This document shows, one piece after another, positions 43,659 through 52,958 of a stretch of 64,000 nt of DNA. The notes below the pieces were generated by a model. The model did not search any database. It was not told the DNA's origin and saw only the letters and a program-made list of their open reading frames with translations. Origin of the DNA: Legionella quinlivanii (GTDB lineage: Bacteria > Pseudomonadota > Gammaproteobacteria > Legionellales > Legionellaceae); NCBI RefSeq assembly GCF_900461555.1, contig NZ_UGOX01000001.1, positions 1,501,501 through 1,565,500 of the forward strand, read 5' to 3'. Position 1 is the stretch's first letter. The number at the start of each line of letters is the position of its first letter. Made by a program: the position numbers and the translations under genes.

Positions 43659-46436
43659 ATGACCAGCGTCAAGGCGTTAGGGGAAGAGATTGAAGCACTA
43701 AAAAAATACATTAGACCAGAACGCTTAGGCTGGAAAAATGAGATCGAACGAATTGAGCTGCTGGAAACTTATGAGGAATTAAGCGCATTAATTGATAGGG
43801 CAACTAAGTCAGATAAGGAGTTAACAGCAGAGGAATGCCAACCCTTTATCGACTTTCTGGCGAATCGCTGGAAACGCATTCAGCAAACGGACCTGGCATA
43901 TACCTTCAATCCCCACTCCCCTATCAATCAAATTTGTTGGCTGCTTGCAGAAAGGCTCTCACCCGTTGTTAACAAGGAGGCGGTTAAGCTGTTAATGTTT
44001 AATATTGATCTCTCGGATCAGATGTCCGGGCAAGATTTGTTTGATTTAAAGCCCTGGCAGTTTGTTCTTAGCGACGATGTAAACAATCCGCGTATTATCA
44101 TGGTGGCGGATTGTCTGTCTTTTGCAAAAGAGGACGGTGTATTTAAGCACACCACATTGGAAGAGGGACAATCAAAAGTGTTGACTGAAACTGAGCGCGA
44201 AAGGGTGATTAAACATTCTCCTGCGGCTACCGCGTTTCATGAAGCGGCTCAGGAGCTTCGGGATTATATTAAACGGGATCAGTCAATGCATGGGTACATT
44301 ACCCGCTTTATCGAAAAGTTGCGTCATGGGGGAGCTCATGGTAGAGCTCAAGGGGGACGCGGCGGACAGGAACATAATGCTGGCGCTGATGCGAACGAAG
44401 GGATTTTGGAGTTTGCAGAATTTCTGGATAAATTGACAAAGGATGAGCAAAGCCGATTGTTTGCAATGACTGTTCCTCAGTATCGGGATACTGTCGGCAC
44501 AATCTGGAATCGTATGAAAAACCCCGGTGTAAGAGCCAATGGAGAAGTTCAGGGTACTGAATTTTGCGTCGAGGTGAACGCCGCTGAACTAAGCACTATT
44601 AATCGGGAGAAGGAGCAGGAGTTAAAGGAATGGATTCCCGGGTTTGTGCGGAAAATTCAAGAAGGTGCGTTAGATAACCAAAAAACCGAATTGGAAAAAA
44701 AACTTAAAGAAAAAGAGGATGGTTTTACAAAGCTTATGGAGGAAAAAATATCTTACCAACCGGATATTACTACAGGAATTGCAGGGAATGCACGACTCTT
44801 TGCACAGTTGGAGGGTAATCCAAAATCCCGAGCGGAGACCATAAGTGCTCTGCTAGGAAAATACCCCAGCCTTGGCATTACTTTACGAATCGCGGATAAA
44901 CCAGCGAATGAAAGCCGTTTATTGCCAGCCACCGCAGTTCCTGAGTTTCATCAGACGGTTGACAGCCTTTGTCCGCCGTTGAACAGTATTCAGGATGCCA
45001 AAGCATTAAGAATCGCGCTTTGGCAATTGACAGATGCCGACAAAATGGTCTATTTGCAGCAATTAGGGGATACCAAACTTGCAGAACTGGTACCAAACAC
45101 TGCAGCTCTAATCAATCTGGTGAGCGGGGTAGATGAAGATACCTACCATTTAAGCGGCAGGTCCAAAATCGCTATCGTTAATAATTTTTTAGCTAAACCG
45201 TATTTTAAAGAAACGATTACATCGTATGCCTCCTTAATCCCATTGATACGTAACATCAATGTGGACAGAAGAGAACGTGACACCATTAAAATCGGCCCAG
45301 TGCTTGAGAGTTGTAAAGATGCCGACCTTGGCGCTCTGGAAGCATTATGGCCTTTAATTGACAAGTCTAAGCTAGGCGCTTTTCTTGATAATCTAGGGAA
45401 AGCGTTCCTTAAAAAAATGATTGCAAAAACGCCTGAGCAGGTTATAAATGGTTTTGAAGACAAATTAGATAATCTTCCTCAGCGGATGGCTGATCAAATG
45501 CGTTCTCTTATAGAGAATCAGAAAGTCATGGCAAGACTCGAGTTATTAAGTAGTGAGAGCTCTTCCTGGGGAACAAGTCGTGGTGCGATAAAAGCGCTGA
45601 TTGATTTAGCCAAAGGAGACATATCCCATCTTCCAAATAACATGGAAGCCAGTTTTGATAATGAATTAAAAGAAATATACAATCAAATTCTTAAAAATAA
45701 TCAAAATATTATAACCGTTGGTCGTATCAATCGTTCCCAGATTACTAACACCGATGAACATTTACCTGTCATCATTATCGGCCCACGAAATAGTGGAAAA
45801 ACGAGTCTGATGCAACGTTATCTTAACGATAGTTATTCAGATGTACCCGTACAAGATCAGTATTTCAGGTTCGCTCAAGCCTATCAGAATGAAGCAGGTG
45901 TCAGAGCGTTGGCAACATTCATGGATATGGGCGATAGTGAAACTCGTCGTTTCAGAAATAATAGATGGGGCGCGTATGCCAAGACCTTTATTATAACAGT
46001 AAATCTGACCGACCCCGGCAGTTTGCAAGAGGCAAAGAATGAATATGAACACCTCAGAAGAACGTTTAATTCTGCCATACCTGTTATTTTTGCTGGTACC
46101 AAGAGTGATATGCCAAATGCAAACTCGACTCTTATTACAGAGTTTGCCGTCGAGAAAGGCTGTACGTTTATCGCAACCAGCGCCAGAGACAATCATGGAG
46201 TAGAAGAGTTATTTGCTAAAGCGGCTGAATTAGGAATTCAACATTCTCTAGCTTTAAATCCCAACAGGCAAGCACCGCAACCTGTAGCCGCCGCTGCTCC
46301 CGCGCGAACAGGCATTATGGCGAGTTTTGGGAGATTTTTCACCCGAGGGGGTGGAAATCCTTCCAGCGCACAACATGATGCGCCCTCAAACCTTCCGGGA
46401 CCCAGAGGAGGCGGGAGGGGAGGCTCTGGAAGCTAA
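43659..46436 (+). CDS. large putative effector with C-terminal Rab-like small GTPase domain
   Basis: A 925-residue protein without signal peptide or membrane helix. Residues 1-690 are mostly helical and not recognised; a Gly/Arg/His-rich insert (GGAHGRAQGGRGGQEHNAG) lies near 225-245 and a coiled-coil stretch near 330-365. Residues 700-870 form a Ras/Rab fold: G1 GPRNSGKTS at 708-716, G3 region MDMGDSETRRF at 755-765, G4 GTKSD with D817, G5 TSAR at 840-843. The G3 motif departs from DTAGQE, with no Gln at the usual place. The tail is Ala/Pro then Gly/Arg-rich (GPRGGGRGGSGS) with no prenylation Cys. The ATG at 43659 is chosen over a TTG four codons earlier. Eukaryote-like GTPase domains occur in many Legionella effectors; export is inferred. 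Confidence 0.75.
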   Translation: MTSVKALGEEIEALKKYIRPERLGWKNEIERIELLETYEELSALIDRATKSDKELTAEECQPFIDFLANRWKRIQQTDLAYTFNPHSPINQICWLLAERLSPVVNKEAVKLLMFNIDLSDQMSGQDLFDLKPWQFVLSDDVNNPRIIMVADCLSFAKEDGVFKHTTLEEGQSKVLTETERERVIKHSPAATAFHEAAQELRDYIKRDQSMHGYITRFIEKLRHGGAHGRAQGGRGGQEHNAGADANEGILEFAEFLDKLTKDEQSRLFAMTVPQYRDTVGTIWNRMKNPGVRANGEVQGTEFCVEVNAAELSTINREKEQELKEWIPGFVRKIQEGALDNQKTELEKKLKEKEDGFTKLMEEKISYQPDITTGIAGNARLFAQLEGNPKSRAETISALLGKYPSLGITLRIADKPANESRLLPATAVPEFHQTVDSLCPPLNSIQDAKALRIALWQLTDADKMVYLQQLGDTKLAELVPNTAALINLVSGVDEDTYHLSGRSKIAIVNNFLAKPYFKETITSYASLIPLIRNINVDRRERDTIKIGPVLESCKDADLGALEALWPLIDKSKLGAFLDNLGKAFLKKMIAKTPEQVINGFEDKLDNLPQRMADQMRSLIENQKVMARLELLSSESSSWGTSRGAIKALIDLAKGDISHLPNNMEASFDNELKEIYNQILKNNQNIITVGRINRSQITNTDEHLPVIIIGPRNSGKTSLMQRYLNDSYSDVPVQDQYFRFAQAYQNEAGVRALATFMDMGDSETRRFRNNRWGAYAKTFIITVNLTDPGSLQEAKNEYEHLRRTFNSAIPVIFAGTKSDMPNANSTLITEFAVEKGCTFIATSARDNHGVEELFAKAAELGIQHSLALNPNRQAPQPVAAAAPARTGIMASFGRFFTRGGGNPSSAQHDAPSNLPGPRGGGRGGSGS

Positions 46437-46474
46437 CGACGCTGCTTTAAAGCTATACCCACTATTCCCTGGGT

Positions 46475-46625
46475 CCCTTTGCTGTACACTTGTCCGAGGG
46501 ATCCAGAATCTCATGCCAGGATTGGATCTATGGATCCCTCGGACAAGCCGAGGAACGTAGGAGCCAGGAGCGGACTCTGTTTTCAGAGATATGCAGATAT
46601 CTATGGGACAAGCCACGGGACGTAA
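46475..46625. repeat. paired inverted palindromic elements upstream of pilS
   Basis: A perfect 16-bp inverted repeat, CTTGTCCGAGGGATCC (46489-46504) and GGATCCCTCGGACAAG (46532-46547), is followed by CCGAGGAACGTAG. The right half thus also forms the family palindrome CCTCGG-ACAAG-CCGAGG. A partial copy, GGACAAGCCACGGGACGTAAT, follows at 46608-46628. The pilS start lies 14 bases beyond. Confidence 0.85.
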
Positions 46626-46642
46626 TAATAAGGGGCAAGGGA

Positions 46643-48211
46643 GTGCAAAGCAAAGCGGATTTTCGACAGTGGCAGGTACTTGGGGTTTATAACTGTCTTC
46701 GGATTGTGTGTATCCTGCTGTTTATATTGTTGGCTGTTTATCTGAAGTCCAGGCTCGAATACAGCTTATTCCTGTATTTGAGCACACTGGCGTTATATCT
46801 GATCTTTGCTCTTTGTTTTTTTCATTTACATCATCAGAAAAAGGTTGCATTCAAAACCCAGGTGCTGATCGGGGGGATTATTGATATTGTGATGCTATCC
46901 CTGCTTATCAACGCATTTAGCAAAATCGGCAGTAGCCTGGGAATTCTGCTTAATGTCAATGTCGCTATGTTGAGCATGATGGTTCCAGGCCGTCTGGCGG
47001 TATTTTTCGCTGCCATTGCAAGCACAACTTTACTCGGTATTCACATTCTTGAGTATGTTTTTCTTGACAGCAGTACCACTGATATATTCAATAGCGGGGT
47101 ACATGGAGCCGGGTTATTTGCCACGGCGCTAACAGCCTGGTATCTAGCTCATCGTGTGCAGTTAACTGAAGCCATTGCCCAGAATCGCGGCAGAAAACTT
47201 GAAAATATTCAGCAAATTAATGAATATATTGTCGAACGCCTGCACTCAGGAATCATCTACATTAATGAAAACTCCGAGATAGAATTAATCAATACGGCGG
47301 CAAGAATGTTCTTTAATAAAAATAAACAGGACCAATTATTAGTCTTGCCAGAAATTTCTACTGAACTGTATGATAAGACCATGTTTTTTTCAGAGCAGCT
47401 AAGGACTGGGAAAAAAACCTGGGAAACCATGTTGGAAGAGCCGCCTTTAAAAGCCAATTTTCTAGCAGTTAATTGTAATCCTAAAACAGCCATTTTAATT
47501 TTTTTGGAAGATCTGTCGCTGATTACTCAACAGGCACAGCAACTGAAGCTCGCCTCTCTCGGGAGACTTTCTGCCAGTATTGCTCACGAGTTACGAAACC
47601 CGCTTGGGGCAATTTCTCATGCGGTTCAGTTAATGGGGGAGGGGGATAGTCTTAATAAAGATGATAGTCGTTTAAAACAATTAATTATGAACAATTGCAA
47701 TCGCATGAATCAGGCCATAAAAAATGTGCTGCAAATGTCGAGAGGTGAGCCGTCAAAACCTCAGTCATTTGATTTAAAGAAATTTTTAGAAGAGTTTCGC
47801 AATGATTTTATGGCATCTCATCCCTGTTTAATCAACTTAATTTTAGCGCCAGGTGCTGTAATCTACTTTGATAAAAGCCAATTGGAGCAAATACTTATTA
47901 TCCTTTGTGATAACTCAATTAAACACGGGAAAGAAAAATCAGGCCAGGTGAACATTGTAATCCAGGTGATTATCAACGCGGGTCACACAGAGATGATTAT
48001 TGCCGATACCGGAGCAGGTATTCCATTGTCATTAAAGCATGAGGTGTTTGAGCCTTTTTTTAGTACCACAAGAACCGGCTTGGGAATGGGGCTTTATTTG
48101 GCCAGGGACCTTTGCGAAATGAACAATGCCAGATTAACGCTTTCACACGCGGAAAAAGGGGCGATATTTATAATTACAATGAATCAAACAACAGGCCAGC
48201 ATGATGAATAA
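46643..48211 (+). CDS. pilS: PilS-like sensor histidine kinase
   Basis: Membrane sensor kinase that, with PilR, controls type IV pilin transcription. It has 522 residues from the GTG at 46643, which has AAGGGG upstream; longer frames run back into repeat DNA. Six hydrophobic segments (about 15-180), a PAS-like region (IVERLHSGIIYINENSEIELINTAARMFF), HisKA with the phospho-His H315 in SIAHELRNPLGAISHAVQ, then the ATPase boxes NSIKHG, ADTGAGIPL, FEPFFSTTRTGLGMGLYLA. The six-helix plus PAS layout and the NtrC-type partner next door support PilS rather than a generic NtrB. It overlaps pilR by 11 bases. Confidence 0.9.
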   Translation: MQSKADFRQWQVLGVYNCLRIVCILLFILLAVYLKSRLEYSLFLYLSTLALYLIFALCFFHLHHQKKVAFKTQVLIGGIIDIVMLSLLINAFSKIGSSLGILLNVNVAMLSMMVPGRLAVFFAAIASTTLLGIHILEYVFLDSSTTDIFNSGVHGAGLFATALTAWYLAHRVQLTEAIAQNRGRKLENIQQINEYIVERLHSGIIYINENSEIELINTAARMFFNKNKQDQLLVLPEISTELYDKTMFFSEQLRTGKKTWETMLEEPPLKANFLAVNCNPKTAILIFLEDLSLITQQAQQLKLASLGRLSASIAHELRNPLGAISHAVQLMGEGDSLNKDDSRLKQLIMNNCNRMNQAIKNVLQMSRGEPSKPQSFDLKKFLEEFRNDFMASHPCLINLILAPGAVIYFDKSQLEQILIILCDNSIKHGKEKSGQVNIVIQVIINAGHTEMIIADTGAGIPLSLKHEVFEPFFSTTRTGLGMGLYLARDLCEMNNARLTLSHAEKGAIFIITMNQTTGQHDE

Positions 48212-49532
48212 AACAACAATTCTTATAATAGATGATGAACCCGATATTCGCGAACTGTTGAGCCTCACTCTGAATCGAATGCAATTATCCTGCGATACAG
48301 CCGGAAGTTATGAGGAGGCAATCACGCGCATTAAACAGCATGATTATTCTCTGATTCTTTCAGATATGCGGCTTCCAGACGGAGAGGGTATTGAAATTGT
48401 CCATTTTGTTCAGCAACACAAACCGCATATTCCTATTGCTGTCATAACAGCTTATGGAAATGTGGAGGGGGCTGTCAACACATTGAAAGCCGGTGCGTTT
48501 GACTATATTTCCAAACCAATTAATCTGCAGATGTTAAAAGATTTGGTCAAAACTGCGCTTAGTATTCACAAAGAGAGCGCCAACTTTCCTCGAGATCAGA
48601 TTATTGGTGAAAGTGACTCCATTGAAGAGTTACGGCAAAATATTAACAAATTGGCTCGCAGCCAGGCTCCTGTATTTATTTTGGGAGAATCGGGCGTCGG
48701 GAAGGAATTAGTCGCTCAGTTGATTCATCATCAGGGACCAAGGGCTGAAAAACCGTTTATTGCAGTGAACTGTGGGGCTATTCCTGCTGAACTGATGGAG
48801 TCCGAATTTTTTGGGCATAGAAAAGGAAGCTTTACGGGTGCGATTGCTGATAAAACCGGCTTGTTTGTCGCCGCCAATGGCGGAACTCTCTTTTTGGATG
48901 AAATCGCCGAGTTACCTTTGCCAATGCAGGTCAAATTATTACGCGCGATACAGGAAAAAGCCATTAAACCGATTGGCGATTACAATGAAGTATCAGTCGA
49001 TGTCCGTATTCTAAGTGCAAGCCATAAGAGCCTTCATGATGAAATTCAAGCTGGGCGGTTTCGCCAGGATCTTTATTATCGGGTGAATGTTATCGAATTA
49101 AGAGTGCCGCCTTTACGAGAGCGGTTGGATGATATTCCTTTGCTAGCCAGTCACATTTTAAAGAAAATTGCCCTTGTCCATAAGCAACGGCCTATTGCGA
49201 TAAGTAAAACGGCAATTGCGGCATTACAAACCTATCAATTTCCGGGAAATGTCAGAGAGCTTGAGAACATTCTTGAGCGAGCCATGGCTTTGTGCGAAGG
49301 CGATACCATTCATGTGAGCGATTTAAATCTGCCGCAGGCTGAACTTCCTCCAGTTAAAAAGGAAACCCCGGACAGCTATCAGGATTTAGACAATACATTG
49401 CACGAACAACAAAAAGAAATGATATTGAAGGCACTGGAAAAAACCAAATGGAACCGCACCGCTGCTGCGAAACTGTTGGGGATTAGTTTCAGAACATTAC
49501 GTTATCGCCTGAAAAAACTGGGCCTGGATTAG
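48201..49532 (+). CDS. pilR: PilR-like sigma-54-dependent response regulator
   Basis: NtrC-class activator with 443 residues. Receiver domain 1-120 with acidic pair D11/D12, phospho-acceptor D55 (LILSDMRLPDG) and K in YISKPI. AAA+ domain about 137-370: Walker A GESGVGKE, sigma-54 contact loop GSFTGA (variant of GAFTGA), Walker B GGTLFLDEIAEL, and RQDLYYRVNVIELRVPPLRER. C-terminal Fis-type helix-turn-helix WNRTAAAKLLGISFRTLRYRLKKLGLD. Its main target in relatives is pilA; no pilin gene is in the window. Start at the ATG at 48201 (or the next codon, also ATG). Confidence 0.92.
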   Translation: MMNKTTILIIDDEPDIRELLSLTLNRMQLSCDTAGSYEEAITRIKQHDYSLILSDMRLPDGEGIEIVHFVQQHKPHIPIAVITAYGNVEGAVNTLKAGAFDYISKPINLQMLKDLVKTALSIHKESANFPRDQIIGESDSIEELRQNINKLARSQAPVFILGESGVGKELVAQLIHHQGPRAEKPFIAVNCGAIPAELMESEFFGHRKGSFTGAIADKTGLFVAANGGTLFLDEIAELPLPMQVKLLRAIQEKAIKPIGDYNEVSVDVRILSASHKSLHDEIQAGRFRQDLYYRVNVIELRVPPLRERLDDIPLLASHILKKIALVHKQRPIAISKTAIAALQTYQFPGNVRELENILERAMALCEGDTIHVSDLNLPQAELPPVKKETPDSYQDLDNTLHEQQKEMILKALEKTKWNRTAAAKLLGISFRTLRYRLKKLGLD

Positions 49533-49544
49533 TGGTGACCAGAT

Positions 49545-49700
49545 ACCAGGCTACTCGCTTAAAATGAATCTTCTCTATAGTCCTCTCGCCCCTCAGGGGA
49601 GAGAGTTAGAGAGAGGGGATTTTATCGGGTAACAGGTTTTCATGCTGCCCAAGTTACAAAACCCGGTTGTGGCAATGCGCCAACCAGGCTACTCGCTAAA
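49545..49700. repeat. 156-base segment bounded by an 18-bp direct repeat, with a hairpin inside
   Basis: ACCAGGCTACTCGCTTAAA (49545-49563) recurs as ACCAGGCTACTCGCTAAA (49683-49700), just before the bepA stop. Between them, CTCTC-g-CCCC (49583-49592) pairs with GGGG-a-GAGAG (49596-49605), a hairpin of the CTCTCCCC type that is probably the pilR terminator or a second repeat family. Confidence 0.6.
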
Positions 49701-49701
49701 T

Positions 49702-51147
49702 TCAATCTGAGAGCATAAATTTGATCTCATCGATCATTGCATTGGTTCTTGCCAGTAAATATTTGTCATTGGCTGCCATTGTTTTAACTAATTGTAATTT
49801 CCGTAAGGCATCGCGCTGACGTCCCTGTAAAAGCTGACACTGAGATTCAGTAAAATAGGCATAGGCTTTTTTTCCGGAGGCAGACTGAGCCTGTGCCAGC
49901 TCCTCACAAAGCGGTAAGTCTCTTTTAAAAATTCTTGAACCTTTAAGTAAAATGCCAGTAGCCCGATTAGCATCGCCGGCGGCAATTAATCCCTGGGCAT
50001 GCGCCATCATGGCAGCATAATTATCCGGGTAATTTCCCTGAAGCTCTTCGAGGCGTTTTAAGGCGGCAGCGTATTGCTTATTGCCTGTTTCAGCCCGAGC
50101 CATCGCAATCTGATAAAAAAGATTATCTTTGTCATTAACCAGCAAACTTTGGAGGCGAGATTCTGCCTGCTGGTATTGATTCAGGTTAAGCAGGGCGAGT
50201 ACATAGCCGTACTGACAGGCGGTTGCCGAATTGTGCCGGTTACATTCTTTTTGATAGTAATCCATTAACTGACGATTATCTTTTGCAACCGACGTGCGGA
50301 TAAGCTCCTTAAATAAACGATAATCGAGATTGTCCGGGTATTGCTTTTTGGCCGAATGGGGAATCCGGTTTTCCGCCTCAGCAATCCTGTCTTCATCCAG
50401 AGGATGGGTGCGTAAAATAGCAGGTACATTGGCAGTATAATAATAGCGCGAGCTTTCCTGCATTTTTTTGAAAAAATCAGCCATGCTTTGAGGGTTAAAT
50501 CCTGCACGTATCAGCATATCGATTCCAATACGGTCTGCTTCTTTTTCATTGGCCCGTGTGAAATTTATATTATCTTGCGCAAAACCAGTCAGTGAAGCCA
50601 TCATGGCGCCGCTGCCCAGTGTAGGATTTACAACGCCCAGAGCTGCTGCAGCCAATAAGCTTGCCAGCATGGGGATACGCATTTGCTTTTCATGTTCAAT
50701 AAGGCGATATAAATGGTGCAGGCGGACGTGAGCGATTTCATGGGCCATCACCGCGGCAAGTTCGCTCTCACTTCTGGTGGAGAGAATCAGCTGTGTGTTG
50801 ACGCCAATATACCCTCCAGGACCTGCAAAGGCGTTGATCTCGTTCGATTTGACAATAAAGAAATAGGGGGTTGGAATTTTCGCAAATTTTGCCAGTCGTT
50901 TGCCGATATGATTAATATACTGACTGGCCAATGGATTTCGCTCAATACTTTCAGACTGATTTATCTGCTGGACGAATTCTTTCTCAAGCTCCTCCAGCTC
51001 CTGGGTTGAATAAGGAGTGAGTGGAGATGAGGAATGAATAGAAGGCGACAATAGCCCGACTGTTAATAGCATCAGACACCGGGAAACTAGGCGTAAGCAT
51101 TTGCCTGATTTTCCATTCATAAAGGATTTCTCGCTGTTAGAGGTCAT
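49702..51147 (-). CDS. bepA: BepA-like periplasmic M48 metalloprotease with TPR domain
   Basis: Zinc protease and chaperone that polices outer membrane protein assembly. It has 481 residues: a signal peptide (LMLLTVGLLSPSIHSSS), an M48 domain with the zinc motif VMAHEIAHVRLHH and a downstream Glu in NEKEADRIGIDMLIRAGF, the typical NAFAGPGGYIGVNT before it, and TPR helices from about residue 290 (LLNLNQYQQAESRLQSLLVNDKDNLFYQIAMARAETGN). The start is uncertain: the ATG at 51147 lacks a Shine-Dalgarno sequence, and the ATG at 51120 (MNGKSG) has a weak one and makes a neater signal peptide. Confidence 0.88.
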   Translation of the reverse strand: MTSNSEKSFMNGKSGKCLRLVSRCLMLLTVGLLSPSIHSSSPLTPYSTQELEELEKEFVQQINQSESIERNPLASQYINHIGKRLAKFAKIPTPYFFIVKSNEINAFAGPGGYIGVNTQLILSTRSESELAAVMAHEIAHVRLHHLYRLIEHEKQMRIPMLASLLAAAALGVVNPTLGSGAMMASLTGFAQDNINFTRANEKEADRIGIDMLIRAGFNPQSMADFFKKMQESSRYYYTANVPAILRTHPLDEDRIAEAENRIPHSAKKQYPDNLDYRLFKELIRTSVAKDNRQLMDYYQKECNRHNSATACQYGYVLALLNLNQYQQAESRLQSLLVNDKDNLFYQIAMARAETGNKQYAAALKRLEELQGNYPDNYAAMMAHAQGLIAAGDANRATGILLKGSRIFKRDLPLCEELAQAQSASGKKAYAYFTESQCQLLQGRQRDALRKLQLVKTMAANDKYLLARTNAMIDEIKFMLSD

Positions 51148-51276
51148 CGTTTCAGTTTATACCTGATTACAGTTTATAGGTACCCTGCGTTGAATTTACA
51201 GTATACTGTTATTCACAGACTACTAAAAAATAGAAGATCTTGATATCATGTCTAATTTTAACTCGTTGATTTAATC

Positions 51277-52338
51277 ATGCACAATCAATTTATGCTCGCC
51301 GCACTTGAACAAGCGTGGATCGGGCGCGGAAGTTGCGCACCCAACCCCAGTGTTGGTGCAATTGTTGTGCTGAATGGTGAAGTTTTGGCGTCCGACTATC
51401 ACCGAGGCGCAGGGTCATTTCATGCTGAGCGCTCGGTGCTGGAGCAAGTGGCCGAACAAGCCCGCGGCGCGAGTCTTTATGTCAGCCTGGAGCCTTGCAA
51501 TCATTGGGGGCGCACACCTCCCTGTGTGGATATCATTATTTCTGCTGGTATCAGCAAAGTGATCTATGGTTATAAAGATCCTAACCCTCTGGTTGCCGCC
51601 AATAACAGCACGCAAATATTGCAGGAAAAGGGAATCGAGGTCATCTACTGGCCAATGCCTGAAATCGAGCAATTTTATCAGAGTTATGCCTTTTGGACAC
51701 GGACAGGGCGTCCCTGGGTTACTGCTAAAATCGCACATACCCTAGACGGTAAAATAGCCGGCGAGGAGGGCGCTCGAGTTCAGTTATCCAATGAGGAGTG
51801 TTCTCGTTTTACTCATTTTAATCGCTTGCATACGGATGTGATCTTGACTTCCGCAATGACTGTTATAAAGGATGATCCATTATTCAACGCTCGCATGCCT
51901 GATTTTGAGAAAAAAAAGAAAATTGCCATTCTTGATACGAGACTAAGCATTCCCGATGATGCGAAAATTTTTTCCTCAGCCGAGCATTGCCATATTTTTC
52001 ATGATGAAAGCCATTCCCCGCTTCATTTGAATCCGAATTGCAGCTATTATCCTTCTCCCATGATCAATGGGCACATCGATCTCACTTATGTACTCGAGCA
52101 ATTAGGGCTTTGGGGCTTTCATGATGTTTGGCTGGAGGCTGGCGGTAAATTATTTTCAACATTTCACGAACAAAAATTACCACAGCGCAGCTATCTTTAT
52201 ATTGTACCCGGTTTTCTTGGCCAGCTGGCAACTTCTGCATATCATGGCGATAATTTCTTTCAATCGCGTAAATATTCAATTGACTGGCAAATCGCGGGGG
52301 ACAATGTAATAGCGTGCATAGACTGGCAGGAGGAATAA
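51277..52338 (+). CDS. ribD: bifunctional riboflavin biosynthesis deaminase/reductase RibD
   Basis: Second and third steps of riboflavin synthesis (pyrimidine deamination, then ribose reduction). It has 353 residues. Deaminase zinc site: HAER and SLEPCNHWGRTPPC. The reductase part starts near TAKIAHTLDGKIA, with LHTDVILTSAMTVIKDDPLFNAR following. In the usual RibD this reads SR-x-T-V-x-x-DDP-x-L-N-x-R. AGS for the sugar loop is replaced by TSAMTV, a mild change. No FMN riboswitch is present upstream. The stop shares its last base with the ribE start codon (TAATG). Confidence 0.9.
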   Translation: MHNQFMLAALEQAWIGRGSCAPNPSVGAIVVLNGEVLASDYHRGAGSFHAERSVLEQVAEQARGASLYVSLEPCNHWGRTPPCVDIIISAGISKVIYGYKDPNPLVAANNSTQILQEKGIEVIYWPMPEIEQFYQSYAFWTRTGRPWVTAKIAHTLDGKIAGEEGARVQLSNEECSRFTHFNRLHTDVILTSAMTVIKDDPLFNARMPDFEKKKKIAILDTRLSIPDDAKIFSSAEHCHIFHDESHSPLHLNPNCSYYPSPMINGHIDLTYVLEQLGLWGFHDVWLEAGGKLFSTFHEQKLPQRSYLYIVPGFLGQLATSAYHGDNFFQSRKYSIDWQIAGDNVIACIDWQEE

Positions 52339-52958
52339 TGTTTACCGGATTAATTCAATGCTTGGGTGAGGTCAGATCCAATACAGACAATAATCAGGCA
52401 AAACGCCTGGTGTTAACTTTACCCGAGCTCGAGAGTGATTTTCAAGCAGGAGAAAGTATTGCCGTCAATGGCGTATGCCTGACCTTACTGCCTGAACATG
52501 GACAACAGTATTCATTTGATATATCTGCGGAGACCCTTGCTTCGAGTACTTTAGGTACTCTTTCAGAGGGCGATAAAGTGAATATCGAGCGGGCAATGCT
52601 GCCAAGCACAAGATTTGGCGGTCATTATGTCAGCGGTCACATTGACGCGATGGCAACGCTTACTTCAATTAAACCGATTGGTGAGTGTCTGGAACTAACT
52701 GTTGAGGAATTTACTATTCCTGCCAGAGCATTCCTGTTGCCCAAGGGAAGTATCGCTTTAAACGGAGTCAGCCTGACTATAAACAAGGTAGAAAACGAGC
52801 GCATTAGTTTAATGCTGGTTCCTCATACGGTTGCTCATACCACATTCCCTTATATGTCAGCAGGGCAACGTTTAAATATTGAGTTTGATTATATAACACG
52901 TGTAATGGCTCATCAGCTTTCATCATTGCTGCAATTGAAAAGAGAGGTAACCGAATGA
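52338..52958 (+). CDS. ribE: riboflavin synthase alpha chain
   Basis: Dismutates two dimethylribityllumazine molecules to riboflavin. It has 206 residues as two lumazine-binding barrels. MFTGLIQCLGEV opens the first, with the active-site block IAVNGVCLTLL; the second has FGGHYVSGHIDAMATL and IALNGVSLTINKV. The ATG at 52338 follows AGGAGGA. The end overlaps ribBA by ATGA. Confidence 0.95.
   Translation: MFTGLIQCLGEVRSNTDNNQAKRLVLTLPELESDFQAGESIAVNGVCLTLLPEHGQQYSFDISAETLASSTLGTLSEGDKVNIERAMLPSTRFGGHYVSGHIDAMATLTSIKPIGECLELTVEEFTIPARAFLLPKGSIALNGVSLTINKVENERISLMLVPHTVAHTTFPYMSAGQRLNIEFDYITRVMAHQLSSLLQLKREVTE

Noticed and set aside
45774-46240. A tRNA-modification or ribosome-assembly GTPase (Era or EngA type) as the identity of the GTPase domain
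   Set aside because: The G4 TKSD, G5 TSAR and the order around them fit Ras/Rab better, and none of the KH or second G domains of the housekeeping families is present.
51148-51276. FMN riboswitch before ribD
   Set aside because: None of the conserved RFN blocks is present in this 129-base gap, and the leader is too short for the element plus an expression platform.
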